A stretch of 64,000 nt of DNA from CAVYWD01 sp963772225 (GCA_963772225.1 CAVYWD010000009.1:124001-188000); one strand, 5' to 3'. Numbered from the stretch's first letter, positions 37,064-46,554 are shown. Program-made: numbers and translations. Notes: generated from the letters alone by a model not told the origin.

Positions 37064-39349
37064 TCAGGCCTGGCCGGAGCCTCCGCCCTCGCCGCCGCCG
37101 CCGCCGCCTTCATGGCGCTCGTGGCGCCCGCCGCTCCCGCCGCTTCGTCCGCCGCGCCGGTCGCGGTCGCGGCCGCCGCGGTCGCGATCGCGATCGCCGC
37201 GCGGCCGCTCTTCGCGGTCCGGGCGCGGGGTGAGCGGGAGGACGTCGCCCTCCTTCGAGTTCAACGCCTCCTTGCGCGACAGGCGGATCTTCCCGGTGCG
37301 GTCGACGCTGATGACCTTGACCAGGACCTCGTCGCCCTCCTTGAGGACGTCGCCGACCTGCTCGACGCGCTTGTCGGCGAGCTCGCTGATGTGCACGAGC
37401 CCGTCGGTGCCCGGGAAGAGCTCCACGAACGCGCCGAACTCGGCGAGCTTGCGGACCGTGCCCAGGTACACCCGGCCAATCTCGGCCTCCTGGGTGAGGT
37501 TCTTGACCATCTTGATGGCCTGCTCGACCTGCGCCGCGTTGTTCGAGGCAATGGCCACCGAGCCGTCGTCCTCGACGTTGATGGAGCAGTTGGTGCGCGC
37601 GATGATGTCGCGGATCACCTTGCCGCCGGGCCCGATGACGTCCTTGATGCGCTCCGGGCGGATCTTGATGGTCGTGATGCGCGGCGCCCACTGGCTGATC
37701 TCGTTGCGCGGCGCCGGAAGCGTCGCCGCCATCTTCCCAAGGATATGGAGGCGGCCGACGCGGGCCTGCTCCAGCGCCCGGGCGAGGATCTCGCGGGAGA
37801 CGCCGGTCACCTTGATGTCCATCTGGATGGCGGTGATGCCGGCGGCCGTGCCGCACACCTTGAAGTCCATGTCGCCCAGGTGGTCCTCGTCGCCCAGGAT
37901 GTCCGAGAGGATGGCCACCCGCTCGCCTTCCTTGATGAGCCCCATGGCGATGCCGGCCACCGGCGCCGTGATGGGCACGCCGGCGTCCATCAGCGCGAGG
38001 CAGCCGCCGCAGACCGAGGCCATGGACGAGCTGCCGTTGGACTCGAGGATGTCGGAGACGACGCGCACGGTGTAGGGGAACTTCGCTTCCTCACCGGGCA
38101 TCACCTGGCGAAGCGCGCGCTCGGCGAGCGCCCCGTGGCCGATCTCGCGGCGCCCGGCGCTGCGCATGAACTTCACCTCGCCCACGCTGAAGGGCGGGAA
38201 GTTGTAGTGCAGGAGGAACTTCTTGATCACGTCCCCGGTGAGCGTTTCGATCCGCTGCTCATCCTCGGACGTGCCCAGGGTGGTGGCCACGATCGCCTGA
38301 GTCTCGCCGCGGGTGAAGAGCGCCGAGCCGTGGGTGCGCGGGAGCACGCCCACCTCACAGGTGATGTCGCGGATCTCGTCGCCCTTGCGCCCGCCGATAC
38401 GCAGGCCGGTGTCGAGCACCATGCCGCGGACGTAGTCGTACTTGAGGTCCTCGAGGAACGACTTGATGGGCTTCTCGGCGGCGAAGTAGCCGTCGCCCAA
38501 CGTCTCGGCGAAGCGGGCGAGGGTCTCCTTCTTGACCTTGGAGAGCGCCTCGTAACGGGCCTGCTTCTCGCGGATCTCGTAGGCGGCCTTGACGCCCGGC
38601 GAGGCAACCTCGCGGACCTGCGCCTTGAGCGCCTCGTCCACCGCCGGCAGCGCGAAGGTCCGCTTCGGCTTGCCGAGCGCCGCCCGGAGCTCCTCCTGCG
38701 CCTGCAGAGCGGGCTGCGCGGCGCTGTGCGCGAAGAGCAGCGCCTCGACCATCTCGGCCTCGGCGATCTGCTTGGCACCGCCCTCGACCATCACGATGGC
38801 GTCCTTGGACGCGGAGACGACGAGGTCAAGGTCGCTCTCGGCGCGCTGCGCCGCCGTGGGGTTGGCGATGAGCTTGCCGCCGACCCGGCCGACGCGGACG
38901 CCGGCGACAGGGCCGTTGAACGGGATGTCCGAGACATGCAGCGCCGCGGAGGCCGCGGTGATGGCGTGCACGTCGGGCTCGTTCTCCATGTCGGCGGAGA
39001 GCACGAACGCGATGATCTGCGTCTCGTAGTAAAAGCCCTCGGGGAAGAGCGGCCGCAGCGTGCGGTCGATGAGCCGGCAGGTCAGCGTCTCCTTCTCGCT
39101 GGGTCGGCCCTCCCGCTTGAAGTAGCTGCCGGGGATGCGCCCGGACGCGTAGAGCTTCTCCTGGTAGTCGACGGTCAGCGGGAAGAAGTCGAGCCCCTCC
39201 TTCTTCTCCGATGCCGCGACGGCGGTCACCAGGAGCACGGTGTCGCCGTACCGAACCTGGGCGCTGCCGTGGGCCTGCTTGGCGATCTTGCCGCTCTCGA
39301 TGACGAGCTGTCGCTCGCCGAGAGTCGCGGTCTTGGTCACTGCTTGCAT
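37064..39349 (-). CDS. pnp: Polyribonucleotide nucleotidyltransferase with a long RGG-like tail
   Basis: 761-residue PNPase that degrades RNA by phosphorolysis as a trimer, usually in a degradosome. The two RNase PH domains (first about 1-220; second with GRREIGHGALAERAL and the DAGVPITAPVAGIAMG core) are followed by KH (IGPGGKVIRDI) and S1 (GRVYLGTVRKLAEFGAFVEL) domains. About 55 further residues are almost only Arg, Asp, Gly, Glu and His (RGDRDRDRGGRDRDRR), a disordered tail not found in the core family. GAGGA about eight bases before ATG 39349 supports the start. It is downstream of rpsO, the classic rpsO-pnp order. Confidence 0.95.
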   Translation of the reverse strand: MQAVTKTATLGERQLVIESGKIAKQAHGSAQVRYGDTVLLVTAVAASEKKEGLDFFPLTVDYQEKLYASGRIPGSYFKREGRPSEKETLTCRLIDRTLRPLFPEGFYYETQIIAFVLSADMENEPDVHAITAASAALHVSDIPFNGPVAGVRVGRVGGKLIANPTAAQRAESDLDLVVSASKDAIVMVEGGAKQIAEAEMVEALLFAHSAAQPALQAQEELRAALGKPKRTFALPAVDEALKAQVREVASPGVKAAYEIREKQARYEALSKVKKETLARFAETLGDGYFAAEKPIKSFLEDLKYDYVRGMVLDTGLRIGGRKGDEIRDITCEVGVLPRTHGSALFTRGETQAIVATTLGTSEDEQRIETLTGDVIKKFLLHYNFPPFSVGEVKFMRSAGRREIGHGALAERALRQVMPGEEAKFPYTVRVVSDILESNGSSSMASVCGGCLALMDAGVPITAPVAGIAMGLIKEGERVAILSDILGDEDHLGDMDFKVCGTAAGITAIQMDIKVTGVSREILARALEQARVGRLHILGKMAATLPAPRNEISQWAPRITTIKIRPERIKDVIGPGGKVIRDIIARTNCSINVEDDGSVAIASNNAAQVEQAIKMVKNLTQEAEIGRVYLGTVRKLAEFGAFVELFPGTDGLVHISELADKRVEQVGDVLKEGDEVLVKVISVDRTGKIRLSRKEALNSKEGDVLPLTPRPDREERPRGDRDRDRGGRDRDRRGGRSGGSGGRHERHEGGGGGGEGGGSGQA

Positions 39350-39895
39350 GGATCCGTCCTCTTTCTCGCTCCGCCCTCTCGAGAGGGCAGACGACGATGA
39401 GCGGACGAGGCCTGTTTGAGGTTGCCCGCGCTCGCGGCGCCGCTCCCCACGCGGGAAGCTTGTGCACGTCGAGCGAAGGCTTTGCCGGGCCGTCGAACCG
39501 GCCCGATGCCCCAAGAGAAGAGCGCCTCGCCCTCCTTTATGTCTCACCCGTCCCGCGGACCGGAGGCGCTGTTGGGGTCGGCTTTTGATCCCATCGCTGC
39601 CGCCCACCCGAGACTTCGTCGGCGGCACCGAAAGAAACCAAAAGGGACCCTTCGCACTCCTCGCGGTCCGCGCCGCTTTCGGTCCGGGCGCGGCCGGGCT
39701 TTAGCGAACCATTCGCCAGCCCGTCACTGCTCGATTCGGCGGCTTGTACCTTCTTCGAAGCCGCCTTGCTGCCCTAGCCAGCCGGGGCGCGGCGCCCTGC
39801 CGGAGCGACAGCTCTGCGATACGACCGGCGCGCGCTTCCAAGCCCGCGCCATGCAAGAAGGCCCGGCATTCGCGCCGGGCCTTCGATAACAACCT
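39350..39895. other. rpsO-pnp intergenic leader, 546 bp
   Basis: This region is unusually long for rpsO-pnp. It holds the rpsO terminator hairpin (39857-39884) and a second hairpin, GGCGGCTT (39738-39745) with AAGCCGCC (39758-39765). PNPase and RNase III autoregulate pnp through leader stem-loops in other bacteria, so this leader is a reasonable place for such control (inference). No gene was recognised. Confidence 0.5.
39857..39884 (-). terminator. Rho-independent terminator downstream of rpsO
   Basis: GAAGGCCCGGC pairs perfectly with GCCGGGCCTTC around a six-base loop. On the minus strand it is followed by TTG. It begins 12 bases past the rpsO stop. Confidence 0.75.
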
Positions 39896-40186
39896 CTACT
39901 TGCGGATGCCGAGCTGGTCGATGAGCGACTTGTAGCGCCTCTCGTCCTTGCTCTTCAGGTAATCGAGCAACCGGCGGCGCTGCCCGACCAGCTTGAGCAA
40001 CCCTCGCCTGCTGTGGAAATCCTTGACGTGGCCTCGGCCGCCCTCGGCGGTGGGCTTGAAGTGCAGGGTCAGGAGGTTGATGCGCTCGGTCAGCAGCGCG
40101 ACCTGAACCTCCGGCGAACCCGTGTCCTTCTCGTGCGTCCGAAACTTGCCGACGATGGCGGCTTTCTTCTCGATCTCCAGCGACAT
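39896..40186 (-). CDS. rpsO: 30S ribosomal protein S15
   Basis: 96-residue S15, which binds 16S rRNA early in 30S assembly. Family motifs are clear: THEKDTGSPEVQVALLTERI and HSRRGLLKLVGQRRRLLDYL. It is slightly longer than the usual 89 residues because of an insertion at KPTAEGGRGHVK. GAGGAG lies four bases before the ATG. It has its own strong promoter about 110 bases upstream and a hairpin after the stop. Confidence 0.97.
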   Translation of the reverse strand: MSLEIEKKAAIVGKFRTHEKDTGSPEVQVALLTERINLLTLHFKPTAEGGRGHVKDFHSRRGLLKLVGQRRRLLDYLKSKDERRYKSLIDQLGIRK

Positions 40187-40295
40187 GGCACTCCTCTGTG
40201 TTCCGCCTCCTGGACTCTTCCGGCGCAGCCCGCCCATGGGCGACTTCGGTGCGCGACCTCGCCCCCGCGGAGGGGAACAGCAGGCGAGGCGGCGC

Positions 40296-40324
40296 ACTAT
40301 AGAGGTCAAGATGCGCAACGTCAA
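40296..40324 (-). promoter_or_regulatory. Strong sigma-70 promoter for rpsO
   Basis: On the minus strand: TTGACG (40324-40319), exactly 17 bases, then TATAGT (40301-40296). It lies in the truB-rpsO gap. Confidence 0.85.
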
Positions 40325-40382
40325 CGAAACGTTCTAAGGAGGACGCGGGGCCGCCCTCGAGCTGGCGGAGCGCGCCGGGCGC

Positions 40383-41336
40383 TCATCCAGTGGCTAGAGC
40401 TCCCGCCAAGACGCGCAAATAGCGGGCGGCGTCCCCCTTCCTCTCCACCACGGCGAGCAGCTCGCTTTCGGGCCCCATCAGGCGCACCCGCGCCCCCTCG
40501 GGCAGGGCCGCGAGGCCCGGAAGCTCGGCGGCGACCAGGCGCTGGCCGCTCCGGACCTTGCGCGCTTGATCTGCTTCGACGGCGAGCGCGGGGAGGAACG
40601 ACAGGGCTTGCGCTTCGGACAGGAGCCGCGCGCGGGCGGCCTCGGGCCCCTGCTGACCCAGCTCTTCCAGCGAGACGGATTGGCCGATGGCGAAGCCCGC
40701 GCTCACCGTGCGCCGAAGCGCCGTGAGGTGGGCGCCGCAGCCGAGCATCTCGCCCAGGTCGTGGGCCAGCGTCCTCACATAGGTGCCCTTGGAGCAGCGC
40801 ACGAAGAGCGAGAGCGCGGGCGGCTCGAGGTGGCGCACCGTGAGCTCGTAGACGGTCACCGGCCGCGCCTCGCGCTCGACGACTTGACCTTCGCGCGCGA
40901 GCTCGTAGAGGCGGCGACCGTTGACCCGCACCGCCGAGTACATGGGAGGCGCCTGGAGGAGCGGGCCGCGAAAGCGCGCCAGCGCGGCCTCGACCTCCTG
41001 CAGCCCGAGGGCAGGAACCTCGCGCCGCGCGATCACCTCGCCGGTCCCGTCCTGCGTGTCCGTCGCTTCGCCCAGCTTCAGCGTCGCCTCGTACGCCTTG
41101 TCGCCCTCGGTGAGGAACGGGACGATGCGCGTGGCGAGCCCCAGGCAGATCGGCAGCACGCCGGTCGCGAACGGGTCCAGCGTGCCGGTGTGGCCCGCTC
41201 GCCGCGTCCGGAGAAGCCTGCGCACCAAGGCGACCACGTCGAACGACGTCTTGCCGGCGGGCTTGTCCACTACCAGCACGCCTTCGACCGCGGGGACCTC
41301 TCGCCCCGCCTCCGAGGCGAACGACTCGGGGGGCAT
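40383..41336 (-). CDS. truB: tRNA pseudouridine(55) synthase
   Basis: 317-residue enzyme that converts U55 of tRNA T-loops to pseudouridine. The catalytic Asp is in GHTGTLDPFATG, after the family start GVLVVDKPAGKTSFDV; CSKGTYVRTLAHDLG and the C-terminal PUA-like region follow. ATG 41336 overlaps the upstream DHH gene's TGA by one base (TGATG), so translation is coupled. It belongs to the conserved DUF503-rbfA-DHH-truB-rpsO-pnp block. Confidence 0.96.
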   Translation of the reverse strand: MPPESFASEAGREVPAVEGVLVVDKPAGKTSFDVVALVRRLLRTRRAGHTGTLDPFATGVLPICLGLATRIVPFLTEGDKAYEATLKLGEATDTQDGTGEVIARREVPALGLQEVEAALARFRGPLLQAPPMYSAVRVNGRRLYELAREGQVVEREARPVTVYELTVRHLEPPALSLFVRCSKGTYVRTLAHDLGEMLGCGAHLTALRRTVSAGFAIGQSVSLEELGQQGPEAARARLLSEAQALSFLPALAVEADQARKVRSGQRLVAAELPGLAALPEGARVRLMGPESELLAVVERKGDAARYLRVLAGALATG

Positions 41337-42366
41337 CAGGCGCTCCGACCCGCGGCGAAGTCGAGGGCGCGCTGCACCTCGCGCAGCACCCGCGCGCGCA
41401 CCTCGTCCAGGGCGCCGGGCACGAAGCAGCCGCTCGCGTTGTGGTGCCCACCTCCGCCGAGCCGCTCGGCGATGGCGCCCACGTCAACCGCGCCCCGCGA
41501 CCGGAAGCTCACCCGCGCCCCGCCCTTCGCCTCCTGGCGGAAGAGGAGCGCCACCTCCACTCCCTCGATGGACCGCGGATAGCTGATGAAGCCGTCGGCG
41601 GTCTCCTCGGAGGTGCCGACCCGCGCGAAGGCCTCGCGCGCCGCCGTGAGCCAGGCGATGCGGCCACACGGCGACCGCGTGAGCGTCCGCAGCACCTCGG
41701 CGAGCAGCGAGACCCGCGCCAGGGGCTGGCTCTCGAACATGCGCGAGCTGATGTCTCCGGGCCGCGCCCCCGCTTCGACCAACGCGTGGGCGATGCGCAG
41801 GCACTCCGCGTTGGTGCTCGAGTGCTTGAAGCTCCCGGTGTCGCTCACCAGCGAGACCCAGAGGCAAGTGGCGATGGGCGGAGTCAGCGGCGCGCGCAGG
41901 GCCGCCATGGCGCGATAGACCAACACGCCGACGGCGGACGCCCGGGGGTCCAGCAGGTTCACGTCGCCGAAGCTCTGGGCGCCGGGGTGGTGGTCGAGGT
42001 TCAGCGTCAGCCCGCGCCGCTCGCGTTCGGGCAAGTCCCGGCCCAGGCGCCCCGGGTCGCCCGCATCGCAGGCGATGCACAGGTCGAAGGTGGCCTCCGG
42101 CCCGAGCGAGCGAGCGATGGCGTCGGCGCCAGGCAGGAAACGCAAATTCGCCGGCGCGCCCTGGGGGCTGTAGACCGTGGCGACTGCGCCGCGCGACTCG
42201 AGAAGCAGCGCCAGGGCCAGCGCCGAGCCCAGGGCGTCGCCGTCCGGGTACTCGTGCATGGCGATGAGCGGCCGGCGAGAGAGAGAAGCGCCGCCGCGCA
42301 GCGGGCGAGCTCGGCCTCGAAGGGGCTCGCCAGCCCCTTCGGCAAAGTCGTCGCGCTCGTCTCCAT
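41336..42366 (-). CDS. DHH-family phosphoesterase (NrnA-like), frameshifted at a CT microsatellite
   Basis: Nano-RNase/pAp phosphatase-type enzyme. Mn-binding motifs are EYPDGDALGS, CDAGD, LDHHPGA and SDTGSFKHSSTN, with GGGGHHNASG of the DHHA1 domain at the end. From ATG 42366 (GGGGG six bases upstream) the expected N-terminus FEAELARCAAALLS is in one frame, while RRPLIAMHEYPDGDALGS lies in another. The switch falls in five GA units (42277-42286 on the plus strand). Removing one two-base unit joins the frames perfectly and gives 342 residues. A TTG at 42385 would read through in the downstream frame with a non-homologous leader. The gene is coupled to truB. Confidence 0.8.
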
Positions 42367-42397
42367 CGACCGCCCCCGTTTCCAAGACACCTGTGTT

Positions 42398-42769
42398 CTA
42401 GGTGCCCTCGCCGCCCGCCCCGCCCTGATCCTTCACCTGCCGCAGGAGCTGGTCGATGCGGTCGCCCCGCTCGATGGCCTCGTCGAAGACGAAGTGGAGC
42501 TCCGGGGTCACCCGCAGGCGAATGGTGCGGCCGACCTCGCGGCGGATGTATCCCTTGGCGGCGTCGAGCCCCTCCTGGGCGTCGCGGCGCGCCTTCGCCT
42601 CGCCGTGGACCGCGTAGTAGACCCATGCCTCGCGCAAGTCCGGCGACACCTTGGCGCCGGTGATGGTCAAGAGCCCGATGCGCGGGTCCTTGAGCCCTCG
42701 GATGAGCAGCTGGCTGATCTCCTGCTGGATCAGTTGTGCGACCCTCTCGACTCTGGCGTGAGTTGCCAT
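42398..42769 (-). CDS. rbfA: Ribosome-binding factor A
   Basis: 123-residue KH-fold factor for late 30S maturation (16S rRNA 5' end processing, cold adaptation). Family features: RVERVAQLIQQEISQLLIRGLKDPRIGLLTIT at the start and LRVTPELHFVFDEAIERGDRIDQLL near the end, followed by a short Gly-rich tail. The ATG at 42769 directly abuts the TAA of the DUF503 gene, so they are co-translated. Downstream is the DHH gene, 30 bases away. Confidence 0.95.
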   Translation of the reverse strand: MATHARVERVAQLIQQEISQLLIRGLKDPRIGLLTITGAKVSPDLREAWVYYAVHGEAKARRDAQEGLDAAKGYIRREVGRTIRLRVTPELHFVFDEAIERGDRIDQLLRQVKDQGGAGGEGT

Positions 42770-43324
42770 TTAGCGCTCGCCCTCGCCGCCGCGGTCGCCG
42801 CCGCGGCGGGCCGCGCGCAGCCTCTGCCTCAAGTCTTCGATGGCGCGCTCGCGCTCCGTGTCGCTCATGGGCCTTCGCCCTTTCTGGCCTGTCCGGCCTC
42901 CCGCTCGCTCGCGCCGCTCGGGCCGAGGCAGAGGGATGTCTTCGCCCGCCTCCGACTCCGCCTCGGCCAAGGTGCGCGCGCCCCGGGGGACGGCGCCGCG
43001 CAAAGGGTCGCCCTCGTCACCGCCGTACAGGTCCCCACCCATGGGCACCACCTCGGTCGAGCAGGCGATGACTGGGGCCACGTACAGGTCCTCGATGAAC
43101 TTGAGCACCTTGGAGACGCTCTCCTGGGCGAAGGCGTGTTCGTTCGCCACCGCGGCGATGCCGATCGTCGCCTTCTGCCAAAGGTCGTTGTCCTCGACCT
43201 CGGCGATGGAGACGTTGAAGCGCGCCTTCACCTTGTCGAGCACCTTGTGCACGACGTGGCGCTTGCTCTTGAGGGACCCGGATTCCGGGATGGAGAGCGT
43301 GACCTTGGCGACAGCGATGAACAT
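42770..43324 (-). CDS. DUF503 protein with a basic C-terminal extension
   Basis: 184-residue protein. The first 95 residues are DUF503 (MFIAVAKVTLSIPESGSLKSKRHVV; ARFNVSIAEV; WQKATIGIAAVANE), a small fold that sits beside rbfA and infB in many bacteria and probably aids ribosome maturation. The remaining 90 residues are an Arg/Glu/Gly-rich, likely disordered tail not normal for the family, which usually ends near residue 95-100. It is the first gene of the truB/rpsO block. infB and nusA, its usual upstream neighbours, are absent. Confidence 0.88.
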   Translation of the reverse strand: MFIAVAKVTLSIPESGSLKSKRHVVHKVLDKVKARFNVSIAEVEDNDLWQKATIGIAAVANEHAFAQESVSKVLKFIEDLYVAPVIACSTEVVPMGGDLYGGDEGDPLRGAVPRGARTLAEAESEAGEDIPLPRPERRERAGGRTGQKGRRPMSDTERERAIEDLRQRLRAARRGGDRGGEGER

Positions 43325-43433
43325 GGTGAGTGACTCGGGCGACCTCTCAGGGCCGAGCCCCTGCTCGTTCGGCGGCGGCGCCGGAGGGGCCACTGTGTAT
43401 CCCAATCTAGGGGCCGCTCTCAACCGCGCAGCG

Positions 43434-44775
43434 TCAATTCGTCGATGAGTCCTTCTCGGAGCGCTTCATCTTCTCGCGGAGCGTCTTCCGGTCGATCCCC
43501 AGGATGTCCGCGGCGCGGGTGCGGTTGCCCTCGACGGTGGACAGCACGGTCTTGATGTACTCGGTCTCCACCTCGGCCAGCGAGCGATGCAGCGCCTTTT
43601 CCTTGAGCGCGGAGAAGCGCATGAGGCTCGGCAGGTCGGGGACGTCGACCGGTTGTCCGTCGCTGAGCACCACCAGCCGCTGCACCACCTGCTCCAGCTC
43701 GCGCACGTTTCCCGGCCAGTCGTAGCCGCGCAACACCGACGCCGCGCGGTCGGTGAACGCCGGGGCGGCCTTGCCGGCTTCCGCGGCGAAGCGCGAGGCG
43801 AAGTGGTTCGCGAGGAGCAACACGTCGTCGCCCCGCGCGCGCAGCGGCGGCAGCATCACGCCGACGACGCTGAGGCGGTAGAGCAGGTCCTCCCGGAAGG
43901 TGCCCTTCTTGGCCAGCGCGACCAGGTCCTTGGTCGAGGAGGCGATGATCCGGAGGTCCACCGGGACGTCGCGGGTGCCGCCGACCGGCCGAATGGCCCG
44001 CTCCTCCAGCGCCTGGACGAGCCTGGCCTGTAGGGCGGGGCTCGCCTGGGCGACCTCGTCCAAAAAAAGTGTCCCGCCCTCGGCCGCCGCAAAGAAGCCG
44101 GAGCGCCCCTTGCCCGCGAAGGGCACCTGCCCGAAGAGCTCGCCCTCGGCGTGCTCGGGCGGGATGGCCGCGAGGTTCACCGCCACGAACGGCGAGGAGG
44201 AGCGCGAGCCGCCGTAGTGCACCGCCCGAGCCGCCAGCTCCTTGCCCGCGCCGCTCTCGCCCAGGATGAGGACCGCGGCGTCGCTCGCCATGGCGCGCGA
44301 AAGCGCGGCGAAGACCTTGCGCATGGCCTCCGAGTCCCCGAGCAGCCCGGGGCTCAGAGGGCCGCGCACGCGGAGCTCGCCCTGGAGCGCGCGGCGCGCG
44401 CGCAGCTTGTCGAACGCCGCAGCCACCGCCTTCTGCAGCTCCTCGTCGGTGAAGGGCTTGGCCAGGAAGTTGTCGGCCCCGCTCTTGACCGCCTGCACGG
44501 CCCCTTCGACCGTTGGGTAGCCGGTGATCGACGAGGACTTCGGTGTCCCGGAAGTTCTCGCGGACGTGGCGCACCAGCTCCAAGCCGGAGAGGCCCGGCA
44601 TCTTGAGGTCGGTGATCACCACGTCCGTCGCCCGGGCCTCGAGCACCTGGACGGCCTGGGCGACCGAGGAGGCGGTGACCACCTCGAAGCCCTGAGCGGA
44701 GAGGTTGCGCTCGAGCACCTCCAACGTGTCCGGCGCGTCGTCCACCACCAAGATGCGGTCTTTCGCGTGTGCCAT
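43434..44775 (-). CDS. NtrC-like response regulator with degenerate GAFTGA loop, frameshifted
   Basis: Receiver, AAA+ and Fis-type HTH protein. The receiver has DD (RILVVDDAPD), phospho-acceptor Asp in VVITDLKMPGLSG, and Lys in LAKPF. Walker A is GESGAGKE and Walker B TLFLDEVAQ; the HTH (GNRTRAADILGIDRKTLREK) is intact. The sigma-54-contacting GAFTGA motif is replaced by a VPFAGKGRSGFF segment, so it may not activate sigma-54 polymerase. One extra base near 44528-44533 breaks the receiver between TEVLV and ITGYPTVEGA; removing it gives 446 residues. ATG 44775 has GGAGG and AAGG upstream. Confidence 0.82.
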
Positions 44776-44929
44776 TGCGCCTTCTCACCTCCCGCGCAAC
44801 CCCGCGGAAAGCCCGTGCGGCTCGAAGGAGAGCGCCTTAACAGGGCGGCCGCAGAGCGTCAAGGCACTGGCGAGCTCTCCCGGCCGAAGGCAGCCCACCG
44901 CCCAGGGAGCCGTCGAGCGGTCGACCGCC

Positions 44930-46432
44930 TCAGGGGCCGGCGTAGTCGTAGTACTCGACGCCCAGGTCCTGGAACTCGAGCTCGTGCCGCTCGCCGACGC
45001 GGCGGACGACGAACTCTTGGCGAGGCTCATACGGCGGCGCCGCGGCGAAATCTCCCCCGTGAATGGCCTCGTACTGCTCCCGGGTCAGGTCGATGGAGCC
45101 CCCGAGCGCGTCCTCGGCGCAGATGCGCTTGGCGGCGTCTTCCCATCCGTCGACGAGCGACATGGGGATGGCCTCCGCGGCGTCTCCGCTCCCGTAGCCG
45201 ACCATGGCCATGGGCGCGCCGGCCAGCGAGAGCAGCCTCTCCTGGGCCTCCTCGAGGCCGGCCGCGATCCACGCGGGGAGCGCCGCGCAGTACAGGTTGC
45301 CGAGATTCGCCGCCGTGGCGCCCCCGAGGCTCATTTTCGACGCCGCGAAATCCTTGAAGGCCTTGGCGCCGCGCAGGGCGCGCGAGGCGGCGGACGTGGC
45401 GGGGTAAGGGTCCTGCAAAGCGTCGGGGTGCTGGATGGCGGCGTAGAGGTCCGGGAACGTGCGGGTCTCGGCGACGACGGCGTCGACGGAGACCTCGGCC
45501 TGGGCGCACAGCGCCTCGAGCTCCGCGCGGCGGTGGTCGGAGCGGGCGAAGGCGCGCACCATCAGAAAGCTCATGGCCTGGAGGGGCATGAACTTGTAAG
45601 GGCGGTGAAAGAACAGCGCGCCGAGCCCCTGGTAGAAGTCGTCGTCCGCGCCGCCGACCTTCGCCAGCATGTCGTCGACCGCGAGGGCCACCTCGTCGAG
45701 GTAGGCGAAGGTCGAGTACCGGCCGCTGAAGACCGGGAAGTCGGCGAAGCGGCGGGTGCCCTTCGCGTACCCGGGCACGAAGTGGCGGGCAAACGGCTTG
45801 CGGAAGTCGGGGCCGCGGTAGGACGACGCGCTCCCCGCGCGGGTGAGGTCGACTCGGAGGAGTCGGGGCTCCCGCTCCACCAGCATGGCCACCGCGCCGG
45901 CGCCCTGGGTCTGCTCGCCGGTCGAGCCGCGCTCGTATTCGGCGATGTCGCCGGCGATCACGATGGCGACCTTCCCCGCCCCGTCCGACGCGACGTAGCG
46001 GAGCGCCGCCTTCAGCGCGTAGATGCCGCCGAGGCACGCGTGCTTGAACTCCGGCACCTCGACGTTCCGGCTGAGCGCGCTCAAGCCCTCGGCCGCGAGC
46101 GCCTGGTCCAGCATCCCGCGGACGATGACCGCGCCCGCCGAGTTGTCCCGGCTCGACTCGGTGCCGAGCCCCAGGAAACCCACCCGCCTCGGGTCGACGC
46201 CGTACTGGCGGATCAGCCGAAGCGCCGCGTTCGCCGCCATGGTGTAGACGTTCTCGCGCCCCGGGCAGACTCGAAAGCTCTGCCCCGACACATTCTTCAC
46301 CTTGTCCCAGCTGTTCTGGGTCCACTCGCACCACGACTCGAGGTTGACCCGCAGCCGCGGCACGTAGAGCGCGAAGCCGCTCACTCCCGCGCCCTCAGCC
46401 GCTCGGCCGCTCGCCACTTCTTCCAAAGCCAT
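44930..46432 (-). CDS. mvaS: Hydroxymethylglutaryl-CoA synthase, long form
   Basis: 500-residue thiolase-fold enzyme that condenses acetyl-CoA and acetoacetyl-CoA to HMG-CoA, entry to the mevalonate route. The catalytic triad is readable: Glu92 in GTESSRDNSAGA, Cys133 in FKHACLGGIYAL, and His276 in FFHRPYKFMPLQAM. It is clearly longer than typical bacterial MvaS (about 390), with extra C-terminal sequence ending in EFQDLGVEYYDYAGP. GGAGG lies eight bases before the ATG. No other mevalonate gene is adjacent. A role in branched-chain fatty-acid or secondary metabolism, as known in myxobacteria, is possible. Confidence 0.88.
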   Translation of the reverse strand: MALEEVASGRAAEGAGVSGFALYVPRLRVNLESWCEWTQNSWDKVKNVSGQSFRVCPGRENVYTMAANAALRLIRQYGVDPRRVGFLGLGTESSRDNSAGAVIVRGMLDQALAAEGLSALSRNVEVPEFKHACLGGIYALKAALRYVASDGAGKVAIVIAGDIAEYERGSTGEQTQGAGAVAMLVEREPRLLRVDLTRAGSASSYRGPDFRKPFARHFVPGYAKGTRRFADFPVFSGRYSTFAYLDEVALAVDDMLAKVGGADDDFYQGLGALFFHRPYKFMPLQAMSFLMVRAFARSDHRRAELEALCAQAEVSVDAVVAETRTFPDLYAAIQHPDALQDPYPATSAASRALRGAKAFKDFAASKMSLGGATAANLGNLYCAALPAWIAAGLEEAQERLLSLAGAPMAMVGYGSGDAAEAIPMSLVDGWEDAAKRICAEDALGGSIDLTREQYEAIHGGDFAAAPPYEPRQEFVVRRVGERHELEFQDLGVEYYDYAGP

Positions 46433-46554
46433 TGTCTGTTCCTCCGCCGCCCTCGAAGAAACGGGCTGCCAGGGCGCGGCATCCTAGCAAGCGGAGAATC
46501 GCTTTGGGGGCGCCAAATGACGACGCTTTGCGGCGAGAAAAATGCCGCCTCGAG

